A stretch of 64,000 bases of DNA from Guptibacillus algicola (GCF_020171805.1 NZ_JAIVAF010000003.1:1-64000); one strand, 5' to 3'. Positions 51,528 to 59,070 are shown, counted from the first letter of the stretch. The notes: generated by a model from the letters alone, not told the origin. Program-made: numbers and translations.

Positions 51528-51554
51528 AAAAGACTCGTCATCGACGAGTCTTTT
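51528..51554. terminator. bidirectional terminator
   Basis: A 12-bp perfect stem (AAAAGACTCGTC at 51528-51539 with 51543-51554), between converging genes. Confidence 0.85.
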
Positions 51555-51556
51555 AA

Positions 51557-52009
51557 TCATTGATCAGCTTTCTGGTTCATATCAAACAGCTGCCTTAGCG
51601 TGTCATCATTTACAATCAGGTCATCGAGCGTATAGCCATCGAGTACTTCAAAATAAGCTTGGAGCGCTTCGTGCAGTACGTGCTTTAATCGACAGGCTGG
51701 CGTGATGATACATGTATTGGTTTCTCGATCGAAGCATTCTACTAGATGAAAGTCTTCTTCCATGCCTCTGACAACTTCGCCAACGTTGATGTCGATAGGT
51801 AGTTTAGCGAGTCGTAATCCACCGTATCTTCCTCGGATCGTTTTGATATAATTCTTCTTTCCAAGTTCATGTGCAACTTTCATCAGGTGATTTTTCGAGA
51901 TATTGTAGGCATCCGCAATTTCCTGGATGCTTGCTAATTTATCGTTCTTCATACTCCCAAGATAGATCAACAGTCTTAATGAGTAATCCGTATAATTTGT
52001 TAAACGCAC
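51557..52009 (-). CDS. nsrR: Rrf2-family nitric-oxide sensor NsrR
   Basis: 150 residues. Rrf2 winged helix MRLTNYTDYSLRLLIYLGSM, then IQEIADAYNISKNHLMKVAHELGKKNYIKTIRGRYGGLRL. Cys92, Cys100 and Cys106 (ECFDRETNTCIITPAC) are the three iron-sulfur ligands of NsrR. The [4Fe-4S] cluster reacts with NO and releases DNA. It is divergent from hmp, whose promoter carries two NsrR-type sites, the classic arrangement. Confidence 0.94.
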   Translation of the reverse strand: MRLTNYTDYSLRLLIYLGSMKNDKLASIQEIADAYNISKNHLMKVAHELGKKNYIKTIRGRYGGLRLAKLPIDINVGEVVRGMEEDFHLVECFDRETNTCIITPACRLKHVLHEALQAYFEVLDGYTLDDLIVNDDTLRQLFDMNQKADQ

Positions 52010-52110
52010 GTTCTTTCATCCTCATTTCAATCCGCTTTATACTTATTTTAGCACATCTCTAACGATGAATACTTCTGTAAGGTTTTATAAGAAATGTGAA
52101 CACTTTCGTA

Positions 52111-52180
52111 AAGATGTATTTTATATATTGCTTTAAAAAGTGAAACCCTTTACCATAAAGGTGTATTTAAAATACATCTT
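52111..52180 (+). promoter_or_regulatory. hmp promoter with two NsrR operators
   Basis: TTGCTT (52128-52133), 17-base spacer, TACCAT (52151-52156). Site 1, AAGATGTATTTTATATATTG (52111-52130), overlaps the -35 box. Site 2 has the perfect dyad TGTATTT-A-AAATACA (52162-52176) at the start of transcription. Both match the NsrR consensus. Repression in the absence of NO is expected. Confidence 0.85.
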
Positions 52181-52200
52181 TAAAACATGGAGGTTTTCTT

Positions 52201-53415
52201 ATGCTATCACCTAAAACGATTACTACAATTAAATCAACTGTGCCTGTTTTAGAAGTTCATGGGGAGGAAATCACAACGCGTTTCTATGACATGCTTTTCA
52301 CAAATCACCCTGAACTTTTAAATATTTTTAATCATGCAAACCAAAAGCAAGGCCGTCAGCAGCAAGCTCTAGCAAATGCCGTTTATGCAGCAGCAAAACA
52401 CATCGATCAGTTGGAGTCGATCCTTCCAGTCGTGAAGCAAGTTGCACATAAGCACCGTAGTCTTGGTGTGAAACCAGAACATTATCCGATCGTAGGCGAG
52501 TACTTATTAAAAGCGATCAAAGATGTTCTAGGCGATGCCGCGACGGATGAAATTTTGAGTGCATGGGAAGAAGCGTACGGAGTAATCGCAGGTGTCTTCA
52601 TCGAAGTTGAGGAAGAGATGTATAAAGAGGCAGAAGCACAGTCAGGTGGTTGGCGTAATGAACGCACCTTCATTGTTGATCGAATCGAGCAAGAAAGTGA
52701 TGTGATCACTTCATTCTACTTAAAGCCTCTTGATGGCGGTGCTTTGGCGACGTTTAAGCCTGGACAATATATCAGTGTAAAAGTAGAGATTCCTGGAGAT
52801 GAGTTCACGCACATTCGTCAATATAGCCTTTCGGATGTACCTGGTAAACCCTATTATCGAATCTCTGTGAAGAGGGAAGAAAACCCTTCGAAGCCTGATG
52901 GCATCGTTTCGAATTATCTGCATGGACATGTAGAAGAGGGCGATCAACTAAATGTTACCGCACCAGCAGGAGATTTCTATTTGGAAGATGGTACAAATCC
53001 GATCGTCCTGTTAAGTGGTGGCGTGGGGATTACACCGCTGATGAGTATGGTAAAGGTTAGTGCCGAACAGGAACGAGATACGACGTTCATCCATGCGGCG
53101 ATCAATGGGGATGTTCATGCTTTTGATGAAGAAGTTAGAGAGATAAACCATTCATCACTTTCTTATTATACGTGTTATGAATCGCCAACAAGTGAAGATC
53201 GCAGCAGAAGGAAGTTTAACAAAGAAGGGTACGTCACGAGTGACTGGTTAAAAGATACTCTACATCTTAATCCAGAAACTCACTACTATTTCTGCGGTCC
53301 CTTGCCATTTTTGAAAGCTGTGAGAGAAGCCCTTGAGCAACTAGGCGTTAAAGAAGAGCAAATGCATTATGAATTCTTCGGACCTGCAGTAGCACTTGAG
53401 CCTTCGATTCACTAA
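52201..53415 (+). CDS. hmp: flavohemoglobin, nitric oxide dioxygenase
   Basis: 404 residues. The globin domain (1-140) has proximal His85, Tyr29 and Tyr95, with a distal Gln in the GRQQQALA segment. The FAD domain (about 155-260) has HIRQYSLSDVPG. The NAD(P)H domain has LLSGGVGITPLMSM and YYFCGPLPFL, ending YEFFGP. It converts NO plus O2 to nitrate at the expense of NADPH. Full length. GGAGG precedes ATG, and it is controlled by NsrR from the divergent gene. Confidence 0.96.
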   Translation: MLSPKTITTIKSTVPVLEVHGEEITTRFYDMLFTNHPELLNIFNHANQKQGRQQQALANAVYAAAKHIDQLESILPVVKQVAHKHRSLGVKPEHYPIVGEYLLKAIKDVLGDAATDEILSAWEEAYGVIAGVFIEVEEEMYKEAEAQSGGWRNERTFIVDRIEQESDVITSFYLKPLDGGALATFKPGQYISVKVEIPGDEFTHIRQYSLSDVPGKPYYRISVKREENPSKPDGIVSNYLHGHVEEGDQLNVTAPAGDFYLEDGTNPIVLLSGGVGITPLMSMVKVSAEQERDTTFIHAAINGDVHAFDEEVREINHSSLSYYTCYESPTSEDRSRRKFNKEGYVTSDWLKDTLHLNPETHYYFCGPLPFLKAVREALEQLGVKEEQMHYEFFGPAVALEPSIH

Positions 53416-53516
53416 GATAAAATCCGGTATACAAGTAGGGGTGTTTCCAAATAAGTGGAAGCACCTTTTTCTAGTATTGAGATAGGATTCATTGTTTGAA
53501 ATAATCGATAGGAAAC

Positions 53517-53563
53517 GGGGGTCAAGCACGTCCCAGGTGCGTACCTGGAACGTGCCTGACCCC
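53517..53563. repeat. long imperfect palindrome of the dispersed repeat family
   Basis: GGGGTCAAGCACGTCCCAGG folds back on the following CCTGGAACGTGCCTGACCCC around GTGCGTA, with three mismatches. It is the longer form of the palindrome at 49829. It sits directly before the ribosome site of the PPOX gene and could act as a hairpin in that leader. Confidence 0.75.
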
Positions 53564-53582
53564 CCTGATTAAGGAGGAGATC

Positions 53583-54023
53583 ATGAAAATCATCAACGGA
53601 CAGCGAACGTTCGAGCTACGAGAGCTACTTCAGAAACCATTATTCGCACATCTCTCAACACAATCAGTAGACGGTCCAAGAGAATCACCCGTTTGGTTTC
53701 ATTGGGAAGATGAATGCTTATGGTTCATCGGAAATCCAGGTAACACCTTTCCGTTACGAATTAAGGAAGAACCCAAATGTGCGATCGGCATTGTCGATTT
53801 TGATCATCATACAGGGGAAGTGTGGCATGCAGGTTTCAGAGGAAGAGCAACGGTTGAACCGTTTGATACAGCATTAGCGGAACGATTACTATCAAAATAT
53901 TTAGGTGTGAACAAAGAGAAGTGGGATCCACGATTTAAACATCAAGACGAAGAGAATGTCCTGATCCGCTTCGTACCAGAAACTGTCGTAGTAAGAGATC
54001 AGTCATATTCACCCGTTAACTGA
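53583..54023 (+). CDS. pyridoxamine 5'-phosphate oxidase-family protein
   Basis: 146 residues forming one split-barrel FMN-binding domain: LLQKPLFAHLSTQSVDGPRESPVWFHWEDECLWFIG at the start and GEVWHAGFRGRATVEPFD in the middle. Such proteins bind FMN or F420 and are often general reductases, rarely true PNPOx. AAGGAGGAG precedes ATG. Alone in its unit; the palindrome at 53517 lies just upstream. Confidence 0.87.
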   Translation: MKIINGQRTFELRELLQKPLFAHLSTQSVDGPRESPVWFHWEDECLWFIGNPGNTFPLRIKEEPKCAIGIVDFDHHTGEVWHAGFRGRATVEPFDTALAERLLSKYLGVNKEKWDPRFKHQDEENVLIRFVPETVVVRDQSYSPVN

Positions 54024-54094
54024 TTTCCAAAACGAGGAAAATGCTATATACTGAACGACAATAGCGTTTTACATAGTAAGGAGAGAATGATCAT

Positions 54095-54718
54095 ATGGAT
54101 AGCATTATCTTTGATTTAGACGGTACGATATGGGATCCGATCGATACGGTGATCGACTCATGGAATAGGACGATTAAGGAGAATCCCCACATCAACAAAG
54201 AGCTTACGCGCGAAGATTTCGAGAATTCAATGGGATTACAGATGGATGAAATCAGTCGAAGGTTCTTTCCTGATGTTGAGGATGACGTGCGAAAACAGCT
54301 TATCGATGCATGTGGCAAAAGCGAATTACATACGATTGCAGAACAAGGTGGGGCTCTTTATGAAAACGTCCCGGACGTATTAAAGGTTCTCGCAAATAAA
54401 TACAAGTTGTATATCGTTAGTAACTGTCAAGATGGCTATATCGAAGTGTTTTATCAATATCATAAGCTCCACGAACATTTCTTGGATTATGAAAACCCTG
54501 GTAGAACTGGGCTTTCAAAAGGTGAAAACATCAAGTTGATCATGGAACGTAATCATCTTAAAGATCCTGTGTATGTAGGCGATACAGAAGGCGACATGAA
54601 AGCAGCCAAATTCGCTGGGATCCCGTTCGTATACGCAAAGTATGGATTTGGTCAGGTGAATGAGTATGATGAGGTGATTGAGCGGTTCGATGATCTTTTG
54701 GAGTTGTATGGTGAGTAA
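54095..54718 (+). CDS. HAD-family hydrolase (phosphoglycolate phosphatase-like)
   Basis: 207 residues. Motif I IIFDLDGTIWDP (nucleophile Asp8, acid/base Asp10), motif II VSNCQDGY, and motif IV PVYVGDTEGDMKAAKFAGIPFVYAKYGF. The cap domain is helical (type C1). A small phosphate ester is the likely substrate. Single-gene unit; its tail reaches the hairpin at 54740-54762. Confidence 0.9.
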   Translation: MDSIIFDLDGTIWDPIDTVIDSWNRTIKENPHINKELTREDFENSMGLQMDEISRRFFPDVEDDVRKQLIDACGKSELHTIAEQGGALYENVPDVLKVLANKYKLYIVSNCQDGYIEVFYQYHKLHEHFLDYENPGRTGLSKGENIKLIMERNHLKDPVYVGDTEGDMKAAKFAGIPFVYAKYGFGQVNEYDEVIERFDDLLELYGE

Positions 54719-54739
54719 GAGTGTCTAGAAAATAAAACA

Positions 54740-54762
54740 ACCGCACGATCGACAGGTGCGGT
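54740..54762. terminator. terminator, T-rich on the minus strand
   Basis: ACCGCAC (54740-54746) pairs with GTGCGGT (54756-54762). On the minus strand it is followed by TGTTTTATTTT, so it can end the small ORF at 54781-54927. Confidence 0.65.
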
Positions 54763-54780
54763 ATCCATTGGTTGAAATCA

Positions 54781-54927
54781 TTATCTTGTTGAAAATTTAA
54801 TCGTAAATGAAGGGAACTGAGCTTTTTCAGCATATGACGCCGCTTCGTTGAACGTGCTAAAGCATACATCCAGCATGGTACGAACACCGTTGTCATCAAG
54901 AACTGTAATCACCCACACAACGATCAT
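54781..54927 (-). CDS. small hypothetical protein, 48 residues
   Basis: The minus-strand frame starts at ATG 54927 (MIVVWVITVLDDNGVRTMLD) or, with better spacing from TTGGAG, at GTG 54918. It ends at 54781, with a terminator 19 bases beyond. The composition is that of a compact folded protein (LDVCFSTFNEAASYAEKAQFPSFTIKF). No family recognised. Frame, ribosome site and terminator together make it credible. Confidence 0.5.
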   Translation of the reverse strand: MIVVWVITVLDDNGVRTMLDVCFSTFNEAASYAEKAQFPSFTIKFSTR

Positions 54928-55113
54928 CTCCAAGTTCATTATTAGTTATTTTATGCACTACGTACCATCATGTTCGGTGATTTTCGCTAACAATATACAT
55001 GGACTGACCATTTATTTTTTTGGTGCGGACATGTTCAATTGGCATGGTTCTTGATAATGAGTCGTTCTCTTTGGAAAGAATAATCGTACGTATGTTGCGA
55101 AAGGTGAGGAAAT

Positions 55114-55230
55114 GTGAAAAGAAGACGCATGGACCGAAGGCTGATCAAAAACATGAAACTATTTTATGGCATTGTGTTGGTATTGTTTTTAATTCTGATC
55201 GTTCGGTTATTTTACATACAAATGATGTAG
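55114..55230 (+). CDS. small single-pass membrane protein, 38 residues
   Basis: GTG at 55114 follows AGGTGAGG with a short spacer. The product begins with a strongly basic segment (MKRRRMDRRLIKNMK), then has one helix of about 20 residues (LFYGIVLVLFLILIVRLFYI). Many bacilli have such N-in small membrane proteins. Unknown role. It precedes cwlJ by 93 bases. Confidence 0.5.
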   Translation: MKRRRMDRRLIKNMKLFYGIVLVLFLILIVRLFYIQMM

Positions 55231-55323
55231 AAGACAGGTGAACAAAGCTTGTCAGCTCGTTAATTTTCATAAATAGTGACATCAGCATAGGCATCTTTCA
55301 TACACTATCTTGGGGTGAGGAAA

Positions 55324-55761
55324 ATGCCAAGAATAAAGTACAAGGATTCAGATGTTGCCTTAATGGCAAGGATGATGAGAGCAGAGGCCGAAGGTGAAGG
55401 GAAACAGGGGATGCTCTATGTTGGAAATGTTATCGTCAATCGTGCGCAAGCCGATTGTTTGGATTTCCAGGATTTAAGAACTGTTCCTCAGGTCATTTAC
55501 CAGGTACAAGGCGGAAATTATTCATTTGAAGCTGTTCAAAAAGGGAATGTTTTCTATAACAGAGCACGGGAATCCGAGAAACGATTAGCAAAGCGGAATT
55601 TGGATTACTGGAGACAACAACCTGGTAAATATGCGCTATGGTATTTCAATCCTTATGGGCCGTGTCCTTCGACTTGGTATGGTCAACCATTTGCCGGTCA
55701 GTACTTAAACCACTGTTATTATGAGCCGGAAGCCGGAACGTGTGCGAGTGTTTATCGATAG
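55324..55761 (+). CDS. cwlJ: spore cortex-lytic enzyme CwlJ
   Basis: 145 residues from ATG 55324 (GGGGTG six bases upstream). The Hydrolase_2 (SleB/CwlJ) domain fills the protein: DVALMARMMRAEAEGEGKQGMLYVGNVIVNR with the catalytic Glu in RAEAEGEG, then VFYNRARESEKRLAKR and LWYFNPYGPCPSTWYGQPFAGQYLNHCYY. There is no signal peptide, as for CwlJ, which is made in the mother cell and assembled in the spore coat. It degrades cortex peptidoglycan at germination, in response to Ca-DPA. CATACACT at 55299-55306 matches a sigma-E -10 box. The usual partner gerQ is not adjacent. Confidence 0.92.
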   Translation: MPRIKYKDSDVALMARMMRAEAEGEGKQGMLYVGNVIVNRAQADCLDFQDLRTVPQVIYQVQGGNYSFEAVQKGNVFYNRARESEKRLAKRNLDYWRQQPGKYALWYFNPYGPCPSTWYGQPFAGQYLNHCYYEPEAGTCASVYR

Positions 55762-55800
55762 AAGTAAGCTTTAACGATACTTCTAAAAAACTCTTACGAA

Positions 55801-55844
55801 AAACGCTAGCGAACAAGGGGGATTCACCTCGTTCGCTAGCGTTT
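55801..55844. terminator. bidirectional terminator
   Basis: A 14-bp perfect stem (AAACGCTAGCGAAC at 55801-55814 with 55831-55844). It lies between cwlJ and the converging cupin gene. Confidence 0.85.
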
Positions 55845-55854
55845 TATTATGCAC

Positions 55855-56439
55855 TTATCTTCGTCTACTTGAAAGGGGTGGCGGCGGTCCGATGACGACT
55901 GCTCCAGCTCCTTCAATTGGTTCGAGCGCGGCTGCCATTTTCTTCGGATCAATATTGTACGCTTGTTCATAAACAGGGAGTGGTGTTTGCGTTAACATCG
56001 TCGAGCCTTCTTGCGTTTGAAATTGGTCGTTGTTGAAGAATAACAGCATTTTCGTATCATCTGAATCTGCTGAAATCCAATGCCAATACCCCATCGGGAT
56101 AAATACTGTTTCTCCAGGGTTTGTTAGTTGATACGTTTGTAGTTTATTGTTGTTTGGATCAAGAATTCCGACTGTTGCTGAACCTGATACAAGGTAGTCC
56201 AACTCCCAAGCGTTCGGATGCCAATGAGGTTCGCGGATAAACCCTTTCGACATTCGGAGGTCAGCAATTGAACCACCGATCATCGCAGGCATTTGAGTCG
56301 ATGATAATAAATAGACGAGGTTCTCTGGATCTCTTTCAAATAGCAAACTATCCTCTATATCATAAAATAGATTTGGAGTACCCTTCCCACCTACTAAATT
56401 TCGATTATCGGTGATATAACCTGATACCGGACTTGTCAT
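55855..56439 (-). CDS. single-cupin protein, oxalate-decarboxylase-like
   Basis: 194 residues. The cupin motif is HWHPNAWELDYLVSGSATVGILDP (metal ligands His, His, Glu) with the second motif GETVFIPMGYWHWI. The core is close to one half of bicupin oxalate decarboxylases, in which Mn2+ is bound. The C-terminus is Pro and Arg rich (GPPPPLSSRRR). Similar proteins occur in spore coats of bacilli, and the neighbourhood (cwlJ) suits that, but this is inference. Confidence 0.82.
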   Translation of the reverse strand: MTSPVSGYITDNRNLVGGKGTPNLFYDIEDSLLFERDPENLVYLLSSTQMPAMIGGSIADLRMSKGFIREPHWHPNAWELDYLVSGSATVGILDPNNNKLQTYQLTNPGETVFIPMGYWHWISADSDDTKMLLFFNNDQFQTQEGSTMLTQTPLPVYEQAYNIDPKKMAAALEPIEGAGAVVIGPPPPLSSRRR

Positions 56440-56562
56440 AGTTTTTACCTCTTTTCTTGTCTACCATCTCTATCATCATATGAAAACAACTAGTGTTGGA
56501 CTAGATGAAGGTCTAGTTTCTATAAAACTTTTATCCATATGTATACGAATCCATCTTCAGCA

Positions 56563-56598
56563 TAAGAGAGCTTATCCTGATCAGGATAAACGCTCTTA
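56563..56598 (-). terminator. terminator after the CalY-less hypothetical gene
   Basis: A palindromic stem TAAGAG-N3-TTATCCTGATCAGGATAA-N3-CTCTTA at 56563-56598, 16 bases beyond the stop of the 178-residue gene on the minus strand. Confidence 0.65.
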
Positions 56599-56613
56599 TA
56601 GGAAGATGTTATC

Positions 56614-57150
56614 TTACTTATTACCTTTTAACGCATTAGGTCTGTTAGAGCGTCTTCTCTGCCTAGACTTTTCTTTACCCACCTGTTTCGTTTTCACCTG
56701 CGGGCTTTGGTCAGTTTCTTTGGTTGCTTGCTTTTTCGTACTCTCATCACTTTCAGTATGTTGAACGGTTTGATTGACATTAGTACCACTACTCTCACCA
56801 ACGACGCGCACAACTTCCGAAATTGTATCGATCGGTGCATTCGTTTTTTCTTCTAACAAAGCAAAATTAAATTTGTAGTCTCCTGGCTCTCTAAATGTTC
56901 CTAGAATGGTTGCGCAACTATCAGCAGTAACACCCTGGAACTCGAAGGTACCGACCTGATCAAATGTAATGGGTGTTCCATCAGTAAAGTATAAATCTAG
57001 ATACTGAGCCTGATTAGGATTCCCTAATGAAACTAAAACGTTCGTGTTCAACGTTGGATTGCAGTCTATTGAGAATACACAGATAGACATGATGTTTTGT
57101 ACATCCACGTCTACAATAGTAGGATTTCTGACAACTAAATAAAGGGACAA
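56614..57150 (-). CDS. hypothetical protein with basic, low-complexity tail
   Basis: 178 residues, TTG start at 57150 with AAGGTGG upstream. Residues 1-118 are beta-rich with spaced cysteines (SICVFSIDCNP and ADSCATILGTF), like a small Ig-like or spore-surface domain. The last 55 residues are charged and repetitive (TKKQATKETDQSPQVKTKQ, then SRQRRRSNRPNALKGNK). No signal peptide or helix. Its position near cwlJ and a cupin gene suggests a spore coat or exosporium protein, which is inference only. Confidence 0.55.
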   Translation of the reverse strand: MSLYLVVRNPTIVDVDVQNIMSICVFSIDCNPTLNTNVLVSLGNPNQAQYLDLYFTDGTPITFDQVGTFEFQGVTADSCATILGTFREPGDYKFNFALLEEKTNAPIDTISEVVRVVGESSGTNVNQTVQHTESDESTKKQATKETDQSPQVKTKQVGKEKSRQRRRSNRPNALKGNK

Positions 57151-57203
57151 ACGAATTACCCACCTTTCTTAATTTACCTTAAGTATATGCAGGAGGGATT
57201 TCA

Positions 57204-57785
57204 TTGGATTGGATAGTAGGTAACCATTTTTGTTGGATAATAATGTTACTATTAAGTAGGACAAGTAACAGAACGAACGGAGTGAGACCCATATCCAAAC
57301 TAATCATCTTACGAGGCAATTCTGCTAGTGGAAAATCAACGATTGCGAAGGCGCTTCAAACCTATTATGGAGATGGCACGCTATTAGTCTCTCAAGATAC
57401 CGTGCGCCGCGATATGTTAAAGGTTCGAGATCGAGAAGGGAACCTTTCGCATGATTTGATCCGTCAAATCACTGAATATGGAAAAGGGAAATGTGACGTT
57501 GTTATTTTAGAAGGCATTTTGAATAATAACCGGTATGGAGAGATGCTGACCGACTTAATAAAGTTCTATGATGGAAAAGCATACGTCTATTATTTTGATC
57601 TAACTTTTGAAGAAACGTTTAAACGGCATAACATGCGCTCGAAGAAGAATGAGTTCGGGAAAGAGGCGTTGAAGTCATGGTGGAGTGAGAGTGATTACCT
57701 CGGTATAGATGGAGAAGTGATGGTTACCGATGAAATGAGTGAAGAAAATATCTTAAAGTTGGTAGTGGAGCAAGTACAGGTGTGA
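57204..57785 (+). CDS. P-loop kinase (zeta-toxin/AAA_33-like)
   Basis: 193 residues from TTG 57204, placed eight bases after AGGAGGG. The P-loop is ILRGNSASGKSTIAKALQ near residues 36-53; the following SQDTVRRDML, VVILEGILNN and YYFDLTFEETFKRH segments match small nucleoside or metabolite kinases. Homologs usually begin right at SKLIILRGN, so the 33-residue hydrophobic N-terminus is odd and may not be part of the active protein. Phosphate acceptor unknown. Confidence 0.82.
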   Translation: MDWIVGNHFCWIIMLLLSRTSNRTNGVRPISKLIILRGNSASGKSTIAKALQTYYGDGTLLVSQDTVRRDMLKVRDREGNLSHDLIRQITEYGKGKCDVVILEGILNNNRYGEMLTDLIKFYDGKAYVYYFDLTFEETFKRHNMRSKKNEFGKEALKSWWSESDYLGIDGEVMVTDEMSEENILKLVVEQVQV

Positions 57786-57840
57786 ATCTGTAAAAAAGAA
57801 ATTCATGCCATCTTTTGTGCTTTCGGAAGCATTAGATAAA

Positions 57841-57850
57841 TGACAGGCAC
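57841..57850. repeat. TGACAGGCAC repeat copy
   Basis: Variant of the dispersed intergenic repeat, between the kinase and a small membrane protein. Confidence 0.5.
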
Positions 57851-57926
57851 TTCGTTCGAAACTTTCTAATAAGCAAAGTCGTATATACGGTAAGTTATGG
57901 AATGAAGGTTTGAGGGAGTGACGTTT

Positions 57927-58193
57927 ATGTTGTCAGTTATCATGTCGATCGTACTTATGGTATTTCTTATCGTTTCTATATTCATCGTTATTAAGAAAAG
58001 GAAAAAGGCGGGTCAAACTGGATTGAAAAGTGCACTAACACCAATCTGTTTTTTCGCAATTTCGATTATCAATTTGTTTGGTATTTGGTTTCATTCCCTT
58101 GGAGTGGTCATTTGGTCACTTAATGTTGTTCTCTTAATTATGGGCGCATACTTTACGAAGTACTCACTTGTCGCTGAGAAGCACAACTCGTGA
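57927..58193 (+). CDS. small three-helix membrane protein, unknown
   Basis: 88 residues from ATG 57927 (GGGAG eight bases upstream; a GTG at 57918 abuts the site). Helices at about 3-24, 38-56 and 60-78, with a basic loop KKRKKAGQTGLKS after the first. No family recognised. A strong terminator follows. Confidence 0.6.
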   Translation: MLSVIMSIVLMVFLIVSIFIVIKKRKKAGQTGLKSALTPICFFAISIINLFGIWFHSLGVVIWSLNVVLLIMGAYFTKYSLVAEKHNS

Positions 58194-58214
58194 TCTACAT
58201 GTAGAATTAATAGC

Positions 58215-58256
58215 AGAGGATGTCTTGAGAAATTTCTCAAGGCATCCTCTTTTTTG
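58215..58256 (+). terminator. intrinsic terminator
   Basis: A long stem with one G.U pair (AGAGGATGTCTTGAGAA from 58215 with its complement ending at 58250), then TTTTT. Confidence 0.85.
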
Positions 58257-58279
58257 TGTGTTCGACACGATTCGGGGAG

Positions 58280-58290
58280 TGACAGGCACC
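58280..58290. repeat. TGACAGGCACC repeat copy
   Basis: Shares the longer ATTCGGGGAGTGACAGGCAC block with the copy at 25211-25232, and is followed by a second partial copy (CTCAGGCACCGCTC). Confidence 0.6.
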
Positions 58291-58384
58291 GCTCAGGCAC
58301 CGCTCAAAAATTTATTTTTTGGAGATGCCCCTTTTTGCGTTTTTGATTCGATATATAGGGTGAAAGCGAAAGGAGGTGGCAAAC

Positions 58385-58603
58385 ATGGCAACAGCTACTC
58401 TTAACAACACGCAGCTTCGTATGGTGCTCGATGTTGGAGTTGATGCGAAAGGTAAGACGATCTTTCGTAACAAGAACTTCAACAACATCAAAGTAGAAGC
58501 ATCGACTGACGCACTATTCACAGTCGCTGCAGCGCTAGCTCCACTTCAACAGCATTCAATGTTCGCAGTTGAGCGTAATGATTCTTCTGATCTACTTGGC
58601 TAG
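58385..58603 (+). CDS. DUF1659-family small protein
   Basis: 72 residues from ATG 58385, seven bases after AAGGAGGT. ATATLNNTQLRMVLDVGVDAKGKTIFRNKNFNNIK followed by ASTDALFTVAAALAPLQ is the DUF1659 pattern. No membrane segment or catalytic motif is visible. It is the first gene of a three-gene set with DUF2922 and YvrJ that recurs in bacilli; the function of the set is unknown. Confidence 0.88.
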   Translation: MATATLNNTQLRMVLDVGVDAKGKTIFRNKNFNNIKVEASTDALFTVAAALAPLQQHSMFAVERNDSSDLLG

Positions 58604-58640
58604 TAACTAGTCAAAATAATGATGAAAGGAGGTACCCGAC

Positions 58641-58859
58641 ATGGCAAAAACCCTTGAACTTCAATTTCTAAATGACGACAACAAGCCGTTCTCGATCACA
58701 CTTAGCGATCCGGTTGAACCAGTTGATCCAGCAGCAATTTCTGCTGCGATGGACACGTTGCTTGCACAGAACATTTTCACAACAAGTGGTGGTGATCTAG
58801 TATCCAAAAGAGGTGCTAGAATCGTAGAGCGCAACACGAGCGACATCGTCATCATTTAA
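58641..58859 (+). CDS. DUF2922-family small protein
   Basis: 72 residues. KTLELQFLNDDNKPFSITLSDPVEPVDPAAISAAMDTLLAQNIFTTSGGDLVSKRGARIVERNTSDIVI matches DUF2922 throughout. AAAGGAGGT precedes the ATG. It lies 37 bases after the DUF1659 gene. The two proteins are of similar size and both have an alanine-rich helix in the middle, which may allow pairing. Function unknown. Confidence 0.88.
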   Translation: MAKTLELQFLNDDNKPFSITLSDPVEPVDPAAISAAMDTLLAQNIFTTSGGDLVSKRGARIVERNTSDIVII

Positions 58860-58867
58860 TAGAAGAA

Positions 58868-58894
58868 AGAGAGGGCTGATAGCTCTCTCTTTTT
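58868..58894 (+). terminator. terminator before yvrJ
   Basis: A 10-bp stem with one G.U pair (58868-58877 with 58881-58890), then TTTTT. It could reduce transcription into the YvrJ gene that starts at 58921. Confidence 0.75.
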
Positions 58895-58920
58895 CCAGTA
58901 TCCAATTAGGAGGGAATACC

Positions 58921-59070
58921 ATGGAGTCTTGGATGTCACTCATCAGCGACGTCGGCTTTCCGATCGTTGTGACGCTCTATTTGCTTCACCGGATCGAACA
59001 GAAGCTCGACACGCTAAACGACACGATCCTACAGCTGCCAGAGAACATTTCTTTGCGTCATGATCAGTAA
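58921..59070 (+). CDS. YvrJ-family small membrane protein
   Basis: 49 residues: MESWMSLISDVGFPIVVTLY, then LLHRIEQKLDTLNDTILQLPEN. One membrane helix (about 7-22) is followed by an amphipathic helix, the standard YvrJ layout. AGGAGGGAATACC precedes the ATG. It is the third member of the DUF1659-DUF2922-YvrJ set, which gives the set a membrane anchor. Confidence 0.85.
   Translation: MESWMSLISDVGFPIVVTLYLLHRIEQKLDTLNDTILQLPENISLRHDQ

Noticed and set aside
56614-57150. Identification of the 178-residue protein as a collagen-like exosporium protein
   Set aside because: There are no GXX repeats and no exosporium leader sequence; only the basic low-complexity tail is seen.
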